A stretch of DNA of 32,709 bases from Gnetum montanum (GCA_015680685.1 MNCI01034296.1:276535-309243); one strand, 5' to 3'; numbered from the stretch's first letter, positions 1-11,084 are shown. Numbers and translations are program-made. The notes: generated by a model not told the origin, from the sequence alone.

Positions 1-224
1 TTACAAGTAGGTATTATAAAGACCGCATAGACTAGGAAATTGAACAAAATAGGAACTCTCAACAACTCACAGTACTTTGCAAAGTTGGCTGAATCTCTTT
101 AAGATAAGTCAGTTGTAGTTTTATACACAATCCAATCATTTCATTTTTCACAACCGCACACTGCAACAGCACACACACATACTCACATTAACTACGGAGT
201 CTATTTGGAGGTATCTGGGCCTTA
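1..224. other. Unassigned left flank
   Basis: No reading frame, LTR end or retroelement motif that I recognise. Recognisable protease-type codons of element A start only near 280-330. The other gypsy copies (E, F) have the protease active-site region at this place, and nothing here resembles it, so a junction (deletion or insertion) probably lies around 180-280. It contains a short CA-rich run near 170-180. Confidence 0.4.
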
Positions 225-509
225 GTGTTTCTAGAGACCAACAAGCACCTAAATCCTATTCGAGGACACTTGTTGGCAGTCACATCCCAAACGATCGCTG
301 ACAATTTTCTAGTAATCAAACTGGAGAACTGTAAGGGGGACTTTCCAATTATTATGGGAAGGACATGGACATGGTTAAGTACTATTGATGCCAAAATGGG
401 CATTAGAGATCTTTCCTTAGAAATATCAAAAGAAAATGAGTTTGGAAAGATTGAGAAGGAGAGAGTTCAATGTATCACATACAACAATTCAGGGTGCCAT
501 TGTGTATAG
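225..509 (+). pseudogene. Retropepsin C-terminal fragment (element A)
   Basis: Open frame of about 94 codons. It matches the second half of the protease of element F in this window: DFPIIMGR, LSTIDAK, IRDLSLEISK and KIEKERVQCITY align with FPIIMGRAWL, LSTVDAC, IRDLSLEISK and KIEKRIVPCITY. In a retropepsin the IIMG stretch is the hydrophobic-Gly motif near the C-terminus. The N-terminal DSG active-site segment is missing, so this is a fragment. A two-codon insertion (TW) after IIMGR is visible compared with F. It is followed, after a stop, by the protease-RT linker. Confidence 0.75.
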
Positions 510-529
510 AAGCTATGGTCAGTAAAGTA

Positions 530-3500
530 AACATCCATTCTACATGCAAGTAGTGTGCACTAGAAGCTAAGATCTAGAGATGTCTATATGCAACAACCAC
601 AAAACAAGAAGACACCTAATGGTTGACAACTGATTCTAGCAGCAATACATTATGCATGGAACCTATTGAGGGCCTAATGTAGGAATATGTTGCAAGTATG
701 GATGAACTCGAGCAAGTTCATCACCAACTCTCCGAAGGAGCAAATGATGATTTCAATTGGGGAGAGCTAGAAATTCTTGAAAATTTTAAACAAGAGCCCC
801 TTAAATTGAAGACACTACCAGCTAGAATGGAGTACATATTCTTGAAAAATGAAAGGTCGGTCATCATTAATACCAAGCTTGCTGCAGAACAAAAGAAAAA
901 GCTAATAAAGGTTATGGAAAAATGGTCAACAACCTTTGCCTGGTCATATTTTGAACTCACTGGGATAGATCCAAGAATATGCAAGCATAGAATATACACT
1001 AACCCCACCATTAAGTCAAAATGATAGCCCCAATGGTGTTTGAATCTAAAGTTAAAGTAGATTATCAAAAATTAGCTTAAACAACTCCTAAAAGTGGGAT
1101 TCATCTACCCTATTGGAGATAGTGAGTGGGTTGGTCCACTCGTGATCGTACCTAAGAAAGGAGGTAAATGACAAGTGTGCATTGACTTCTGGATACTCAA
1201 CATGGCAACTTTCAAGGATTATTTTCCATTTCCTTTTGTAGACCAAGTGCTAGACACCATTTCTGGGCACAGCTATTACAGCTTTCTAGATGGTTATAGT
1301 GGCTATAACCAAATCCAGATTGCACCAGAGGACTAGGAAAAGATAACTTTGACAAGTCCTTAGGGAACTTTTGCTTACCATCAGATGCCATTTGGTCCAT
1401 GTAATGCCCTAGCCATATTTCAACGATTAGTTCTCAGCATCTTCCAATAGCAGATTGGTAATAGGGTAGAAGTCTTCATAGATGATTTTCTACCTACGAA
1501 ACTATGTTTGAGCAAGCCCTAGACCATCTTAAGTAGGTATTGAAGAGATGTGTCGAAACAAACCTCCAGCTCAATTGGCAAAAGAGCCATCGTATGGTCC
1601 AGGAGGGCATAGTCTTAGGGCACCGTATCTCAAAAGTAGGAATCGAGGTGAACCCTAAAAAAATAAGGATCATCTAAGGAATAACCCGCCAACCTGAAAT
1701 AGTCAAAGAAGTATGGTCATTCCTTGGTCATCCTAGCTACTACCAGCACTTCATCGAGAATTTTTCCAAAATCACCAAGCCTTTGGTATAATTGACAAAG
1801 AAGGATGCATCATTTGTCTAGACCCCTACATGTGAAACAACATTTCAACAATTGAAACAAAAGCTTGTTGAAACCCCCATTCCATAAGCACCTAATTGGT
1901 CCAAACCATTTCATATAATGATTGATGCATCGAATTGTGCTTTGGGGATAGTGCTTATGCAGATGGATGATCACAAACATCCATATTATATTCACTGTGC
2001 AAGCTAGAGCATTGCAAGTGCATGACTAAACTACACCACCACAAAAAAGGAGTTGACGACAATGGTGTTCACCTTAGAGAAGTTTAGGTACTATGTGCTT
2101 GGCTATAAAGTGTTTGTGTACACAAATCATAGCGCCATCAAATTTCTCATGAATTAACCAACGGTGAGCCCCCATGTCATATGGTGGCTCATGATTTTAC
2201 AAGAGTTCAATCGAAAAGGTGTGAAGAATGTAGTCATGGATCACTTATCATGACTAAGATGGGATGACAAGGAGAAAGAGAGTCCTTTTATCTGATTAAT
2301 TTTTTGATGAATCTCTCCTTGCAAGGGCTATTAATGCACAAATTCTTGATGAACCAACATGGTATGACACCATCCTCACTTATCTACTTAAGCAAGAACT
2401 GCTACAAGGGCTAGACACTAGAAAGACACAACAATTTCTTCACCGGGTCAAGCATTTCATGGAAATTAATGGAAACCTTTACAAAGTCTGTCCTGATGGC
2501 CTGGTACATTGGTGTGTTCCTAATACAAATCAACTATGTGTTCTCTAGGATGCTCATGAAGGTCCTTTTGGGGACCATTATGTTGGAAGACGCATAGCCA
2601 TAAAAATCCTCATGGTAGGGAATTATTGGCCAATAATCTTTAGGGATGCACACCAATTTTTTTGCACTTGTGATCATTGTCAGAGGGATGGTGGAATGAT
2701 AGCTCGAATGGAGGGGCCACAGCAATAGATGCAACCTCTTGAGTCATTCAATATTCGGGGCATTGACTTTATGGATCCCATCACACCTTTATCAAATGGA
2801 AAGGCATATATAATAGTCACAGTTGACTATTGTACTAAGTGGATAGAAGCAACAGTTGTCATTTACTGTACATCCACCACTACTACTTGATTTGTATAAC
2901 AAAACATCATAAATAGGTTTGGTGTACCTCGTTCATTAATTTCTAATAATGGAACTCATTTTATAGGTGCCACTTTTAGAAAACTGATGTAGCACTTGGG
3001 GGTTGAGCATAAACTCACAACACCATATCACCCCCAAGCCAATGGTCAAGCTAAGTTTACTAATCAGGAGATTACAATAATTTTAATGCATACCATTAGC
3101 AAATATCAAAGAGACTAGAGCACTAATTTAAATGATCCCCATTGGGCCTATCACTCCACATGGAAGCTTCCCATAGGTTATTCTCCTTATGAGCTCATAT
3201 ACGGAAAACTACCAACATTTCCCATCCAATCCAAACTCCATACACTCTCTACAGCCTGTGATCTTAACCTAAATCTAAGTTTAGCACAAAAAGAACTTGC
3301 TAGATGAAAATTGGTTAACGGCCCTGCCATCCAACAAAATACATAAGGCATTCAACAAGAAATGTCATGACCTCAAAATAAGAAAAGTCAAGGTTTAACC
3401 AGGAGACAAGGTTCTCTATTGGAATCTTGCACATGTACGCCAACAAACTAAATTTCAAACATTGTGGGAAGGACCTTACATTATTGATGAGACTTTTCCA

Positions 3501-3640
3501 TCTAGGGCCATGATCATCTACAAACCTAATAGCCAAAATAAGAAACAACTAGTCAACATCCAACGAGTAAAACTTTTCCATGAGCCCACACCAACCAACT
3601 CAACAAACACCTCACCAGATGGACAACCACGCTCAATCTT
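530..3640 (+). pseudogene. pol: Pol remnant: RT, RNase H, integrase (element A)
   Basis: Domains in order: linker (698-1024 open); RT with YPIGDSEWVG near 1100-1130, FLDGYSGYNQIQ at 1283-1318, MPFGPCNA near 1386-1410 and an intact catalytic IDDF box at 1478-1489; RNase H from ~1860 with IDASNCALG at ~1921, KELTTMVFTLEKF near 2047-2085 and YTNH where a YTDH motif is usual; integrase zinc finger (HEGPFG at ~2553, DAHQFF ~2641, CTCDHC ~2664); integrase core with GIDFM ~2758, VDYCTKWIEA ~2823, SNNGTHF (usual SDNG) ~2941, and NGQAKFTN near 3040, where the catalytic Glu is replaced by Lys; then WEGPYIID at ~3465 and LVNIQRVKLFHEP to ~3590. Stops such as TAG in place of Gln or Trp codons and several frameshifts make it non-functional. 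RT ahead of integrase fixes it as Ty3/gypsy. Confidence 0.88.
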
Positions 3641-3663
3641 TCGAATCTGTCCCTTCAAACTTA

Positions 3664-3674
3664 GTCATGGGGAG
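3664..3674 (+). other. Internal polypurine-tract-like box (element A)
   Basis: GTCATGGGGAG lies just after the end of pol. The same box occurs in C (6699-6710), F (22446 to 22435, minus) and E (32002-32013), and it resembles the true polypurine tract of F next to its LTR (GTCATGGGGGTA). In A it is ~2 kb upstream of the LTR. Confidence 0.6.
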
Positions 3675-5692
3675 ATGGCCACCCATACTAACACTTTATG
3701 TGGCTCCTCAGTTTTTGACTTTTTTGTTTTACACATTTTTGGTTTTATTACTTTTTTTTTCATCTTCTTTGTTTTACATATTTGTATTTTTCAAGTTATT
3801 GATCTTTTCTTAGTTTTCATTTTACACCATCATTAATATATTTAATATTTATTGCTTACTATTTTACTTTCTTTTATGTTTGCTTATGTTTGATGTGTTT
3901 TTCTACTTTTTCTGCTAATAAGGTGGCAGGTACAATGGTAATGCGCTACTCGATGGTGGTATACTTCATTTGTAATTTGATTGTTAATGTCTAGTTTCTA
4001 ACTTTGAATTTTGTTACTGATGACTGGGACATGGTTTCTTTTCATATAATAGGTAGTGAGTCCACATCATCCACCCATCCACATACTCTATGGTTTTCCT
4101 TATTTTGGAAGCATGCATTCTCTTCTTCATTAATGTAACTTTAATAACTAGGTGACTTGTGTAGTTTTCAAAATTAGAAAGGAATCAAAGATTTGGATAG
4201 GGTGTGGCTTCAAAGGGATGTAGTATTCTTCATGCTTTTCTATTTTCCTATGTGTAGGAGTGTTCACATAAGCTTCTCACCATTCAGTGTCATTTTGCAA
4301 TAGGAAGTCAAATAAGTCCTTGCATGGTATGGTCCTCATCACAAAAAAAAAAAATAAAGAAAGATGAGGATTCAAAGCACACCCTTTGGATAAAATAAAT
4401 GAAAAAAATGCATGGGTCTTTGCATGGTATGGTTCCGATTCAAAAAAAACATGGGAATTCGAAGCACACCCCTTAGACTAAATAAAAGGGCTACAAGCAC
4501 TAGTTATGAGACTTGTCTTGTCTCCTCTAAGGTCCTTTCTCACTTCCTAACTGCTCTCCAATTTGGAATGGTGGTTGTTTTATGGGAACATTCTTATTTC
4601 TCAAGGGATGGACTAGCCTTAGAATGTCGATGCAAAGTCACTGAAAGTGGTTGGTTTTGGTCTAGACTAAGGATGGATCCTACCAAGTCATTTAATCACA
4701 AACTTCACAAGGGAATTTATGTGACCATAATGAGGAACTCCATTCCATTCTCTCTCTCATCCATATATGCTTTTCATGCCTCACCTCACTACCAGTTTCA
4801 TGTTTTGATTCAATGTTCTGGTTTGATGTGTTGGGTTTCTCAGTCAGTTACTTCTGGGTTTTTGTACTTAACTTTCTATAACCATTAATCATCCATGATG
4901 CCCATGAACTCCTTTGTTTGAAGTTATGTAAGGGCATAAAAGGCCTATGCCTACTTTCGGGAGGATCCACCTGCATATCTTTCGGTTTAAGTTAAGTTCT
5001 TTACCCTTAGACACTGTTACAATCAAATTCTTTTTATTTACCCCCATCCATGCCATCCAATTGTATGCATCTTCACAACTTATTTTTAGTGAATTTCCTC
5101 TTATAATTGTTGTTGTTATGAATTTCTATACCCTCTTTCTAGTATTCCTTGTGTTAAGCTTTTTTTGAATTTTATGGATCACTTCTCTTACTTAACCCAT
5201 TTGTTAGTCTTTCCACTAACAATATCAAACAACCAATCTATCACAATCACAACTCGGCTAGATAAAATCACTAACGAAACAAGGTATTCAGTTGTTATCT
5301 ATTATACTATATATACTAATCCTTGTTTTGTTGTGATTGCAGTGGGAAGCATGGATTGGAAACAAGACTGTCTTCACCAAGGAGGATTAAACCATATCAC
5401 TTGTGGGAGATTGTTCATGACCACTGGATCTCTTTTACCTCTCCCTCATTCTTCTATTTCCAAGAGGTGTTGGATGTCCTTTGGATCCATGGGTGTTCTT
5501 TTCTATTGTCATGAACACCTAGTTTTGCGCATAATTGTAATGTTGTATACTCGGGCACTTCTTTATTTGTTTGTTTTCTCTATGTCACTCTGCATGTCAA
5601 TTGAATAGTCCACACCCCCTGATATATTTTGTAAAGGACTTGTTCCTCTTCTTCTATACTCCAGGACGAGTTTTCATTCAGTCGTAGCAGTA
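3675..5692 (+). other. Noncoding 3' region of element A
   Basis: About 2 kb between pol and the 3' LTR. It starts with T-rich repeats of the TTTTTGTTTTACA type (3715-3800). It is homologous at nucleotide level to 22434-20482 (minus) of element F; for example GCAAAGTCACTG and GAAGTGGTTGG blocks are shared. Open frames exist (4412-4888, 5165-5608), but the same homologous DNA is read in a different frame in F, so I do not treat them as genes. Near its end, ACGAGTTTTCATTCAGTC aligns with the sequence before F's polypurine tract, and the tract itself (5681-5692) has decayed to GTCGTAGCAGTA. Confidence 0.6.
4316..4490 (+). repeat. Tandem ~100-bp duplication with hairpin-like cores
   Basis: Two units with a ~100-bp period, each starting GTC(C/T)TTGCATGGTATGGT and ending near AGCACACCC. 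In the first, CCTCATC and GATGAGG flank an A-rich loop. Element F has one copy of the unit (21850 to 21740, minus). Confidence 0.6.
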
Positions 5693-5736
5693 TGATAAAT
5701 TGTGTTTTTATACACTTCAATATCAAGCTGGCCACA

Positions 5737-5830
5737 ATATCGGGTACACGATATCGAGTATGCGATATTATGACCCAAGATGCAATATTGTACATTCAAT
5801 ATCACAAGGTTACTCCTGGGTCTATAAATA
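5737..5830 (+). promoter_or_regulatory. U3 palindrome cluster and TATA box (A LTR)
   Basis: A series of degenerate palindromes: CAATATCG, CGATATCG (5749-5756), GCGATATT, GCAATATTG and CAATATC, followed by TATAAATA at 5823-5830. The same cluster-then-TATA layout recurs in E and F. This is the expected LTR promoter region; the role of the palindromes is inferred. Confidence 0.6.
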
Positions 5831-5955
5831 CAGCGCTCGGGCGCACGATTGGAAGGAAGTTTTTGACAGTCAAGTAGAAAAACTCTTGCAGTTTGTCCAC
5901 TTGAGAGTTAGAATATTTTCCAAGTGGCTGCAACAGGAGATCTAAGTGTGAATGG

Positions 5956-6010
5956 ATCTTTATTCAAGCATTGATGTACCTGAACACACCATTGTGTTGG
6001 CAATAAAGAT
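5956..6010 (+). promoter_or_regulatory. Poly(A)-signal hairpin (A LTR)
   Basis: ATCTTTATT (5956-5964) is the exact reverse complement of AATAAAGAT (6002-6010), whose first six bases are the AATAAA signal. Inside the loop AACACA (5983-5988) pairs with TGTGTT (5993-5998). Position is ~130 bp after the TATA box, so it falls in the transcribed R region. Confidence 0.65.
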
Positions 6011-6552
6011 GAACTCTTTGATTCATTCCTTGTAGCACTTGAAACTTTCTTTCTTATGCATTTATATTTCATGCAATTTACATAAATATTATTTATGCAG
6101 TAATTAATTTTGATTAACAAGCAACTCATTAAGATACACAAGCATGACCCCTTTGAAATACCTATGACACTTGGTAGCTCAGAAATGATTAGCATTTGAC
6201 AGCCTAGCGGTGTTTACACAAAGTTCAGGATGTGTCTAGGAAGTCGGAACGGTTACTTATGTTAGGCTAGATTAGACCATAGTTTACTTTGCATTTAATC
6301 ACTCTTGTTATTATTCTTGTTCTAGGTGAGTAATTTGATAAAACACAAAATAATAAAAATCTTACAACTCAGTCACACTTAACCATACAATTGCATTCCA
6401 CAAGTGGGACTAGGAAGACAATGAATGGACAACATGCATGCACTGTTTAGCTCTGGTGTACTTAGTAATTATAGTCTGTGGAATTTGACCAGATCGCACG
6501 TGAACACCTATGATTTGTATGGTTGGGCATAGGGGTACCTTGCCACTCATCA

Positions 6553-7829
6553 CCATCCTAACTGCCCACAAAAAGTAATATTACTTAACATGCAACCAGT
6601 AATATCATTCAAAGATTCTTGGGTAGCAATAAAATCAAATTATACCTCTATTGATGCTCAAGCTTGTTTCATCTTTCATATCTCAACCTTTCAACCTAGT
6701 CATGGGGGAGATATCCTTTTGATTTGATACCCTATGGGAACTCATTTTGCACTTTTTTATTTGGCAAGGTATTTTTTGATTTTTCTTTTCTTACAAGTTT
6801 TTCTTTTTCTTAAAGTCATTTTATGTTTTATGTCTTACGTTTTATGTTTTATGCTTAATGCTTTATGTTTTGTGTTTTGTTGCAATAAAGATTATTGCTT
6901 TCATGCAAAGACCAACTTTGTTATCTAGGTTATGTTTTATGCTATCAAGATATTAGATAAATAATTGTGTAAAGTAGTGAGACCACATTATCCATTCCTC
7001 CAATCTCAAAAATAAGAGATCTTTATTATGAAAGCAATATGATTCTTCTTATATGAAAACTAAAATTAACTCATGCTCATTATGCTTTGAAGAAAGGGGA
7101 AAGAAGCAAGAGGAAATGAAATAGGATATGACATTAAGAGGATTTGTGCATCTTTGAACCTCCTCTATGGAACTTACTACTCCATGTGGCTATATCATCA
7201 CTCATTTTTTAATTTTAATGAAAACATGTTCTCTAATAAAGTTATTACCTTACTCAAAAGACATGTTACTCATGCCTAAAAGGAGTTCTCTAGTAAGGTT
7301 AACACAATAATTAATCAATTCACATAAGAAAATATTCTTGGGATACCATTGGAAAAACATTGAACATAAACAATTTGCCACTTGAACAAAGGTGGAGAAA
7401 ATGAGAGTATTACTAGATGCATTTAAGCTAAAGTTAGTCATAGTCATAGGATCAAGACAACCATAGCCACAAGAGCCACCATGCCTAGTACTACCAAAGG
7501 CATATGGCTTGAAACATCATTTTACATATCTACATAAGAATTTTTTTAATGTGTTCAATTTGGTCCTAAGTCAGATTTTTTTAATGCTTGAATAAATTTT
7601 GTATTGTGGCACTTCAATCAATTAATCAAAGTTAGTTGAGTCACTTCCACAATTTTATAAACAAATCGATCTCAATGTTGTTAACTCAAGGATGAATTTT
7701 CAATTAGCAATGAGGGTATAATAAATCGATTGACTACAATATCATAGCCCATGCAAGCTCATTGTCATGTCAAACATACTATTTGGTTAGAAGCATAGCA
7801 AGACTTTCTCAGTTTTGGCACAAGGGGGT
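6553..7829 (+). mobile_element. Element C: pol end and 3' region of another gypsy copy
   Basis: Right after A's LTR the sequence resumes as the end of a different gypsy copy. CAACCTTTCAACCTAGTCAT and the box GTCATGGGGGAG (6699-6710) correspond to 3643-3674 of A. A pyrimidine-rich stretch and ~1.1 kb of AT-rich DNA follow, ending in a polypurine-like AAGGGGGT (7822-7829) directly before an LTR start. No intact reading frame is present. The 5' part of C would lie left of A, outside the window. Confidence 0.65.
6808..6882 (+). repeat. Imperfect TTTTATG tandem repeat
   Basis: Around eight imperfect copies of a 7-10-bp unit TTTTATG(T/C). It sits at the same place in C as the TTTTTGTTTTACA repeats of A and F, soon after the GTCATGGGGG box. 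Confidence 0.55.
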
Positions 7830-7872
7830 TGTTATAATTCTAAAATAATTGTAATATAGATACACCCCAAGA
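7830..7872 (+). mobile_element. Element C 3' LTR, first 43 bp
   Basis: TGTTATAATTC follows a polypurine-like AAGGGGGT and begins a stretch with TAATATAGATAC, resembling the U3 palindrome cluster of the other gypsy LTRs. It is interrupted at 7872 by element D; the rest resumes at 14317. The assignment rests on position and on the expected distance to the remainder, because so little U3 is left. Confidence 0.45.
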
Positions 7873-8992
7873 TGAGGACCAAGAACTTTGAAGGGGGGAG
7901 CAAATAAGCTCTCTAATTCGAACAATAGTGACAACCAAAAACACACACAAATTTACATGGTTCCCCAACTTACATACAGCCACACTCAGAGTATAGAATC
8001 CTTGCACACCTCCAAAATTTATTCCTTTAAAAAGTGGTTTAAAGAACATCACAACCTTTACAATTTTTGAGCTCTACTCAGAGTGTTTTTTTGCTAGATA
8101 AACACTCAACCCGACAAGGTCCCAGCAAGCTCAAAATGTGGTTTTGAAGATTTCACAATCGTTACAAAGATGTGAGCTCTGCATAGAGCATTTTGTTGTT
8201 GCAAACACACTTAACCCCATGAGATCTTGACAAGCTCACAAGATGCCTTTTCGCAAGAAGCACCTCAACACTGTAAGGTTATAAGGAGAGAAAAAGAATC
8301 AAGGAGAAAGTGTAACTCACTTTACAAATTCTTTGCACTTAGGCACACATACAACAATTCATAATAATTCACAAATGATGGAAACAATGAGGAATAATGC
8401 CAATTCGCTTTGATGTTACCAATTATAGATGTTTTAATGAATAGTGCTTGTACATTTTCCAAGAATTAAACTTTGTTTTATAGCCTTTTACTTTCCAAAA
8501 ACTCCTCAAAATTCATGCAACGGCTAGGAAACAACTAGTTGGGATCTCCAATTCAAGCTTGGGATGTCTATCTAAAAACAACCTATATTTAGGTGGGACG
8601 TCCCATTGAAAATCAAGATGTCTCACTTCGAACATCCCAGTTGGGATGTCTTACTTGGGATGTCCTAGCATCAATTAGGACATTTGTTGTTTATTTGAAA
8701 CATCTGGCATGCCACTATACTTTCAAATTTGGAACATTCCTCTAATATTTTTGCATCTCAACAGATCTTGAAATAGCTTCATTCAGCTTATATACTTTGT
8801 TTACTAATTGAGACTTTGTGTTATCTCAAATCAGCATCCAAGCTCTCATTTTGTTATCTTAGCTTACCTCTTGTTTTGTCATCTTAGTACTTGTTGTTCC
8901 AAACTCATCTTGTTCTTTCTTAGCCCTACCAGAACACATGACCACATTTCCACATTCTTCATTTTCCAAGGTTTTGACATACCAAAAGATCA
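7873..8992 (-). mobile_element. Element D 3' LTR (left copy)
   Basis: Starts TGAGGACC and ends AAAAGATCA on the + strand, i.e. TGATCTTTT...CCTCA in element orientation. It aligns along its length with 13228-14316, for example TCAACCC(G/T)...CAAGGTCCCA and CTTGTACATTTTCCAA. The TATA box is GTTTTATA on + at 8475-8482 (TATAAAAC in element sense). Confidence 0.75.
8539..8690 (-). promoter_or_regulatory. GGGACGTCCC-type palindrome array (D left LTR)
   Basis: Several degenerate copies of TGGGACGTCCCA and its half sites (GTGGGACGTCCCAT, CATCCCA, TTGGGATGTC, TGGGATGTCCTA) lie upstream of the TATAAAAC box in element orientation. The right LTR has the same array at 13891-14030, and a third lies inside the element at 11108-11245. 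Confidence 0.55.
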
Positions 8993-8993
8993 A

Positions 8994-9010
8994 CAATCTT
9001 TCCCTTTTTT
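8994..9010 (-). other. Polypurine tract (element D)
   Basis: Reading the minus strand, AAAAAAGGGAAAGATTGT immediately precedes the LTR start TGATC. This is the usual place and composition for the plus-strand DNA primer of a copia-type element. Confidence 0.65.
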
Positions 9011-9384
9011 GAAATTTCCAAAACTTAAGAAAATGGATTAGCACATTTCATAATATCATATAATTAAATAATTAAAGCTCAACTATATATATATGTGTGC
9101 ATTAATAATCCTTCGGCAATAAGAAAGGTGAAGGGAATAAAATAAAGCATTAACCAGGCTCATAGCAAAAATCACAAGAGGGCAACACAATAAAATGGTA
9201 ACATCACTATCCATATCTATCTATCTAAGCATAATACAAGCATAAACCATATATAACCTATATACATATCACAAAACCTATCCCCAATAAGTGCACATAT
9301 AGCCACAAAAACTCTTCCATATTGTGGACATCACCCAAAAGGAATAGAATATGAAACACCATTAACCATTGATCTTTGTATCAT

Positions 9385-10970
9385 CATCCTCATCAAAATC
9401 AAAGGTTGCATGAGTGGGCCAGTAAGTCTCCTCTTTGTCATCATCACTGCTAGTGCTAGATTTGGAGACATGTTACTCATACTCATTTGAAAAAGATACT
9501 ATGGTCAAAGCTCTTCGAGGATAAAGTTTCAATCGAAAGTGTGATGAGGAAGGAGGATGAGATGAATCCTACTAAAAGAATGAAGAAGCATCCTTTTTTC
9601 TATTAGGTTATGGAAGCATTCTTTCCCATATGAGTTGGGGCACCAAAGATGCTCTCCATCACCTATTACACAAAAGATTGAGGAACATCTGCTTATGCAT
9701 ATGTACTTAGTCCAAGCTACTCAAGATTAAGAATAGACTTCCCTTAGACATGTCAGGTGATGTAGAAAAATACTCAGAATCTGTCACATTTCTTGAATCA
9801 TATGCTCAAGATGGCCCAACTACTATAGAGTGTCAAGCTGAACCTAGATAGTCCTAATTACTATCAAACATTAGAGAAGTAGTAATCTTCTCAAACTATT
9901 GTCCATCGGGAGGTAGTGGCATGTTTGCTACATCCATTATTTTATACAAGTAGGAGAGATTTTGGCCTATCATCCCAATAGTTTTAGCAAAAGTTTTTAG
10001 GACCTTCTTTAGGGATCATTTCACTTAAGCACTTCTATATTTAGACCTCCTAAGCTGAAGAGCAGCCTTAGATGGAGATGTTTCCTACTTTCTTCTTACC
10101 TTCTATGGTCAAGAAGCTATGACTTCAGATTCTGCCTATGTGGTAGTTCTTTTCTCAAAAAATTCTGCAAGCCTTCTCTTACCTTTAGAAGAGGCATATC
10201 AAGAATAGGAACACTTAAATGAAAAATCAATAAGCTAATAATGAGAGGATGTCCAAGAATACTTTCTCTGGTATATAGACCCAACATGTCCCTACAAAGA
10301 ATGTGTCCCAAATCTAATGGTTGCTCTATCAAAATATAGTAGTAAACAAAGCCTTGTGTTGGCAGCAAATAATTATAACTCCCCCTTTTACAATGATGTT
10401 ATATAAGATAATAAGAGGGTGGAAGCATCTTGGACATTTAACGTCTAAGCACTTTACCACTTCTCAAGGATTGAGAATGATCAAAAAAACCATCATAAAA
10501 TTCATCATGAAAAACAAGAATCACTTCATTTGTGAAAACATCATTCATGGAATGAATGGTGATCCTATGCACTTCAGAGCTTGAAATTCCAAGAATAGCA
10601 TTCACCACTTGAGGTGTAACCTAAATCACAATCCCCCCAACAATAGAAGTGAAAGCCCTAATAGTAGCATTTGTAATAGCAATGTTAGAATAGAATTCTC
10701 TGATCAAGATCTTAGGTACACAAAAATTCATAGAAATAATTGAAGTCCAACTAATTGCTTGAAAAAATATCATTAATTCTTTTTTACGATGCTACTAAAC
10801 TAAGGCTTCTTTCAAAGATAATAGAGATATAACAAGTTATCTCAAACTAATGTTGGGCATATGTAAAATGAAATTGAAGTAGATAAGTGTTTAACTTGCT
10901 TGTAGAAACTTTTGTTTTGCTTTTGCCCTTGAGAGGTGACTCTTGACGTACTAATCTTCTTATGAGTCAT
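9385..10970 (-). pseudogene. Additional ORF (plant transposon protein type) remnant, element D
   Basis: Read on the minus strand from a possible ATG at 10970 (MTHKKIST). Broken blocks follow: LIREFYSNI, RAFTSIVGGIVI, VTPQVVNAILGIS, then GFVYYYILIEQPLDLGHIL and SILGHPLIISLLIFHLSVPI (10350-10200), and near the end an acidic stretch, SDDDKEETYWPTHATF with a D/E run (~9450-9385). Established knowledge: the order (V)REFYANI, a TPE-(L/I)-LGIP-like block, an (I/L)PLPYGxxLT-like block and an acidic tail is that of the plant-specific protein seen as an extra ORF in several LTR retrotransposon families; its function is unknown. Frameshifts and stops make it dead. It lies between gag and the 3' LTR with no pol in between. 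Confidence 0.55.
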
Positions 10971-11084
10971 GGATTTTTAGAAGAAATGAACTAGAAATGC
11001 AGCTAGGAGGAAGCCCTTGATGACTATGCTAGGACATTCAAGGCTTCAAAAGATGAAATGAGGAAAAGAATAGAGATTGATTTA

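Larger units (their letters stand above)
225..6552 (+). mobile_element. Element A: decayed Ty3/gypsy retrotransposon, 3' part
   Basis: Order on the + strand is protease C-terminus, RT, RNase H, integrase, ~2 kb noncoding 3' region and 3' LTR. This domain order (RT before integrase) defines Ty3/gypsy, and the FLDGYSGYNQI block in RT is typical of the plant Athila/Tat branch. The 5' LTR, gag and protease active site are not present; either they lie left of the window or were lost at the junction near 225. Many stops and frameshifts show an old, dead copy. The LTR ends CTCATCA at 6552 and abuts the pol-end sequence of a second gypsy copy (C), so A probably inserted into C, although no target duplication can be tested without A's left end. 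Confidence 0.85.
5693..6552 (+). mobile_element. 3' LTR of element A
   Basis: The start is set by alignment of the preceding bases (GAGTTTTCATTCAGTC) with the same bases before F's LTR; the LTR begins TGATAAATTG. It ends with CACTCATCA at 6552, matching F's CACTCATCA end. U3 palindromes (5737-5810), a TATAAATA box (5823-5830), the poly(A)-signal hairpin (5956-6010) and the conserved U5 block ATTTGTATGGTTGGGCATAG (6514-6533) occur in the same order as in F, E and C. Length is 860 bp. Confidence 0.85.

Noticed and set aside
4412-4888. 158-codon open frame in A's 3' region
   Set aside because: The homologous DNA in F (near 21600-21520, minus) is read open in a different frame, and no domain is recognisable. 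Likely chance.
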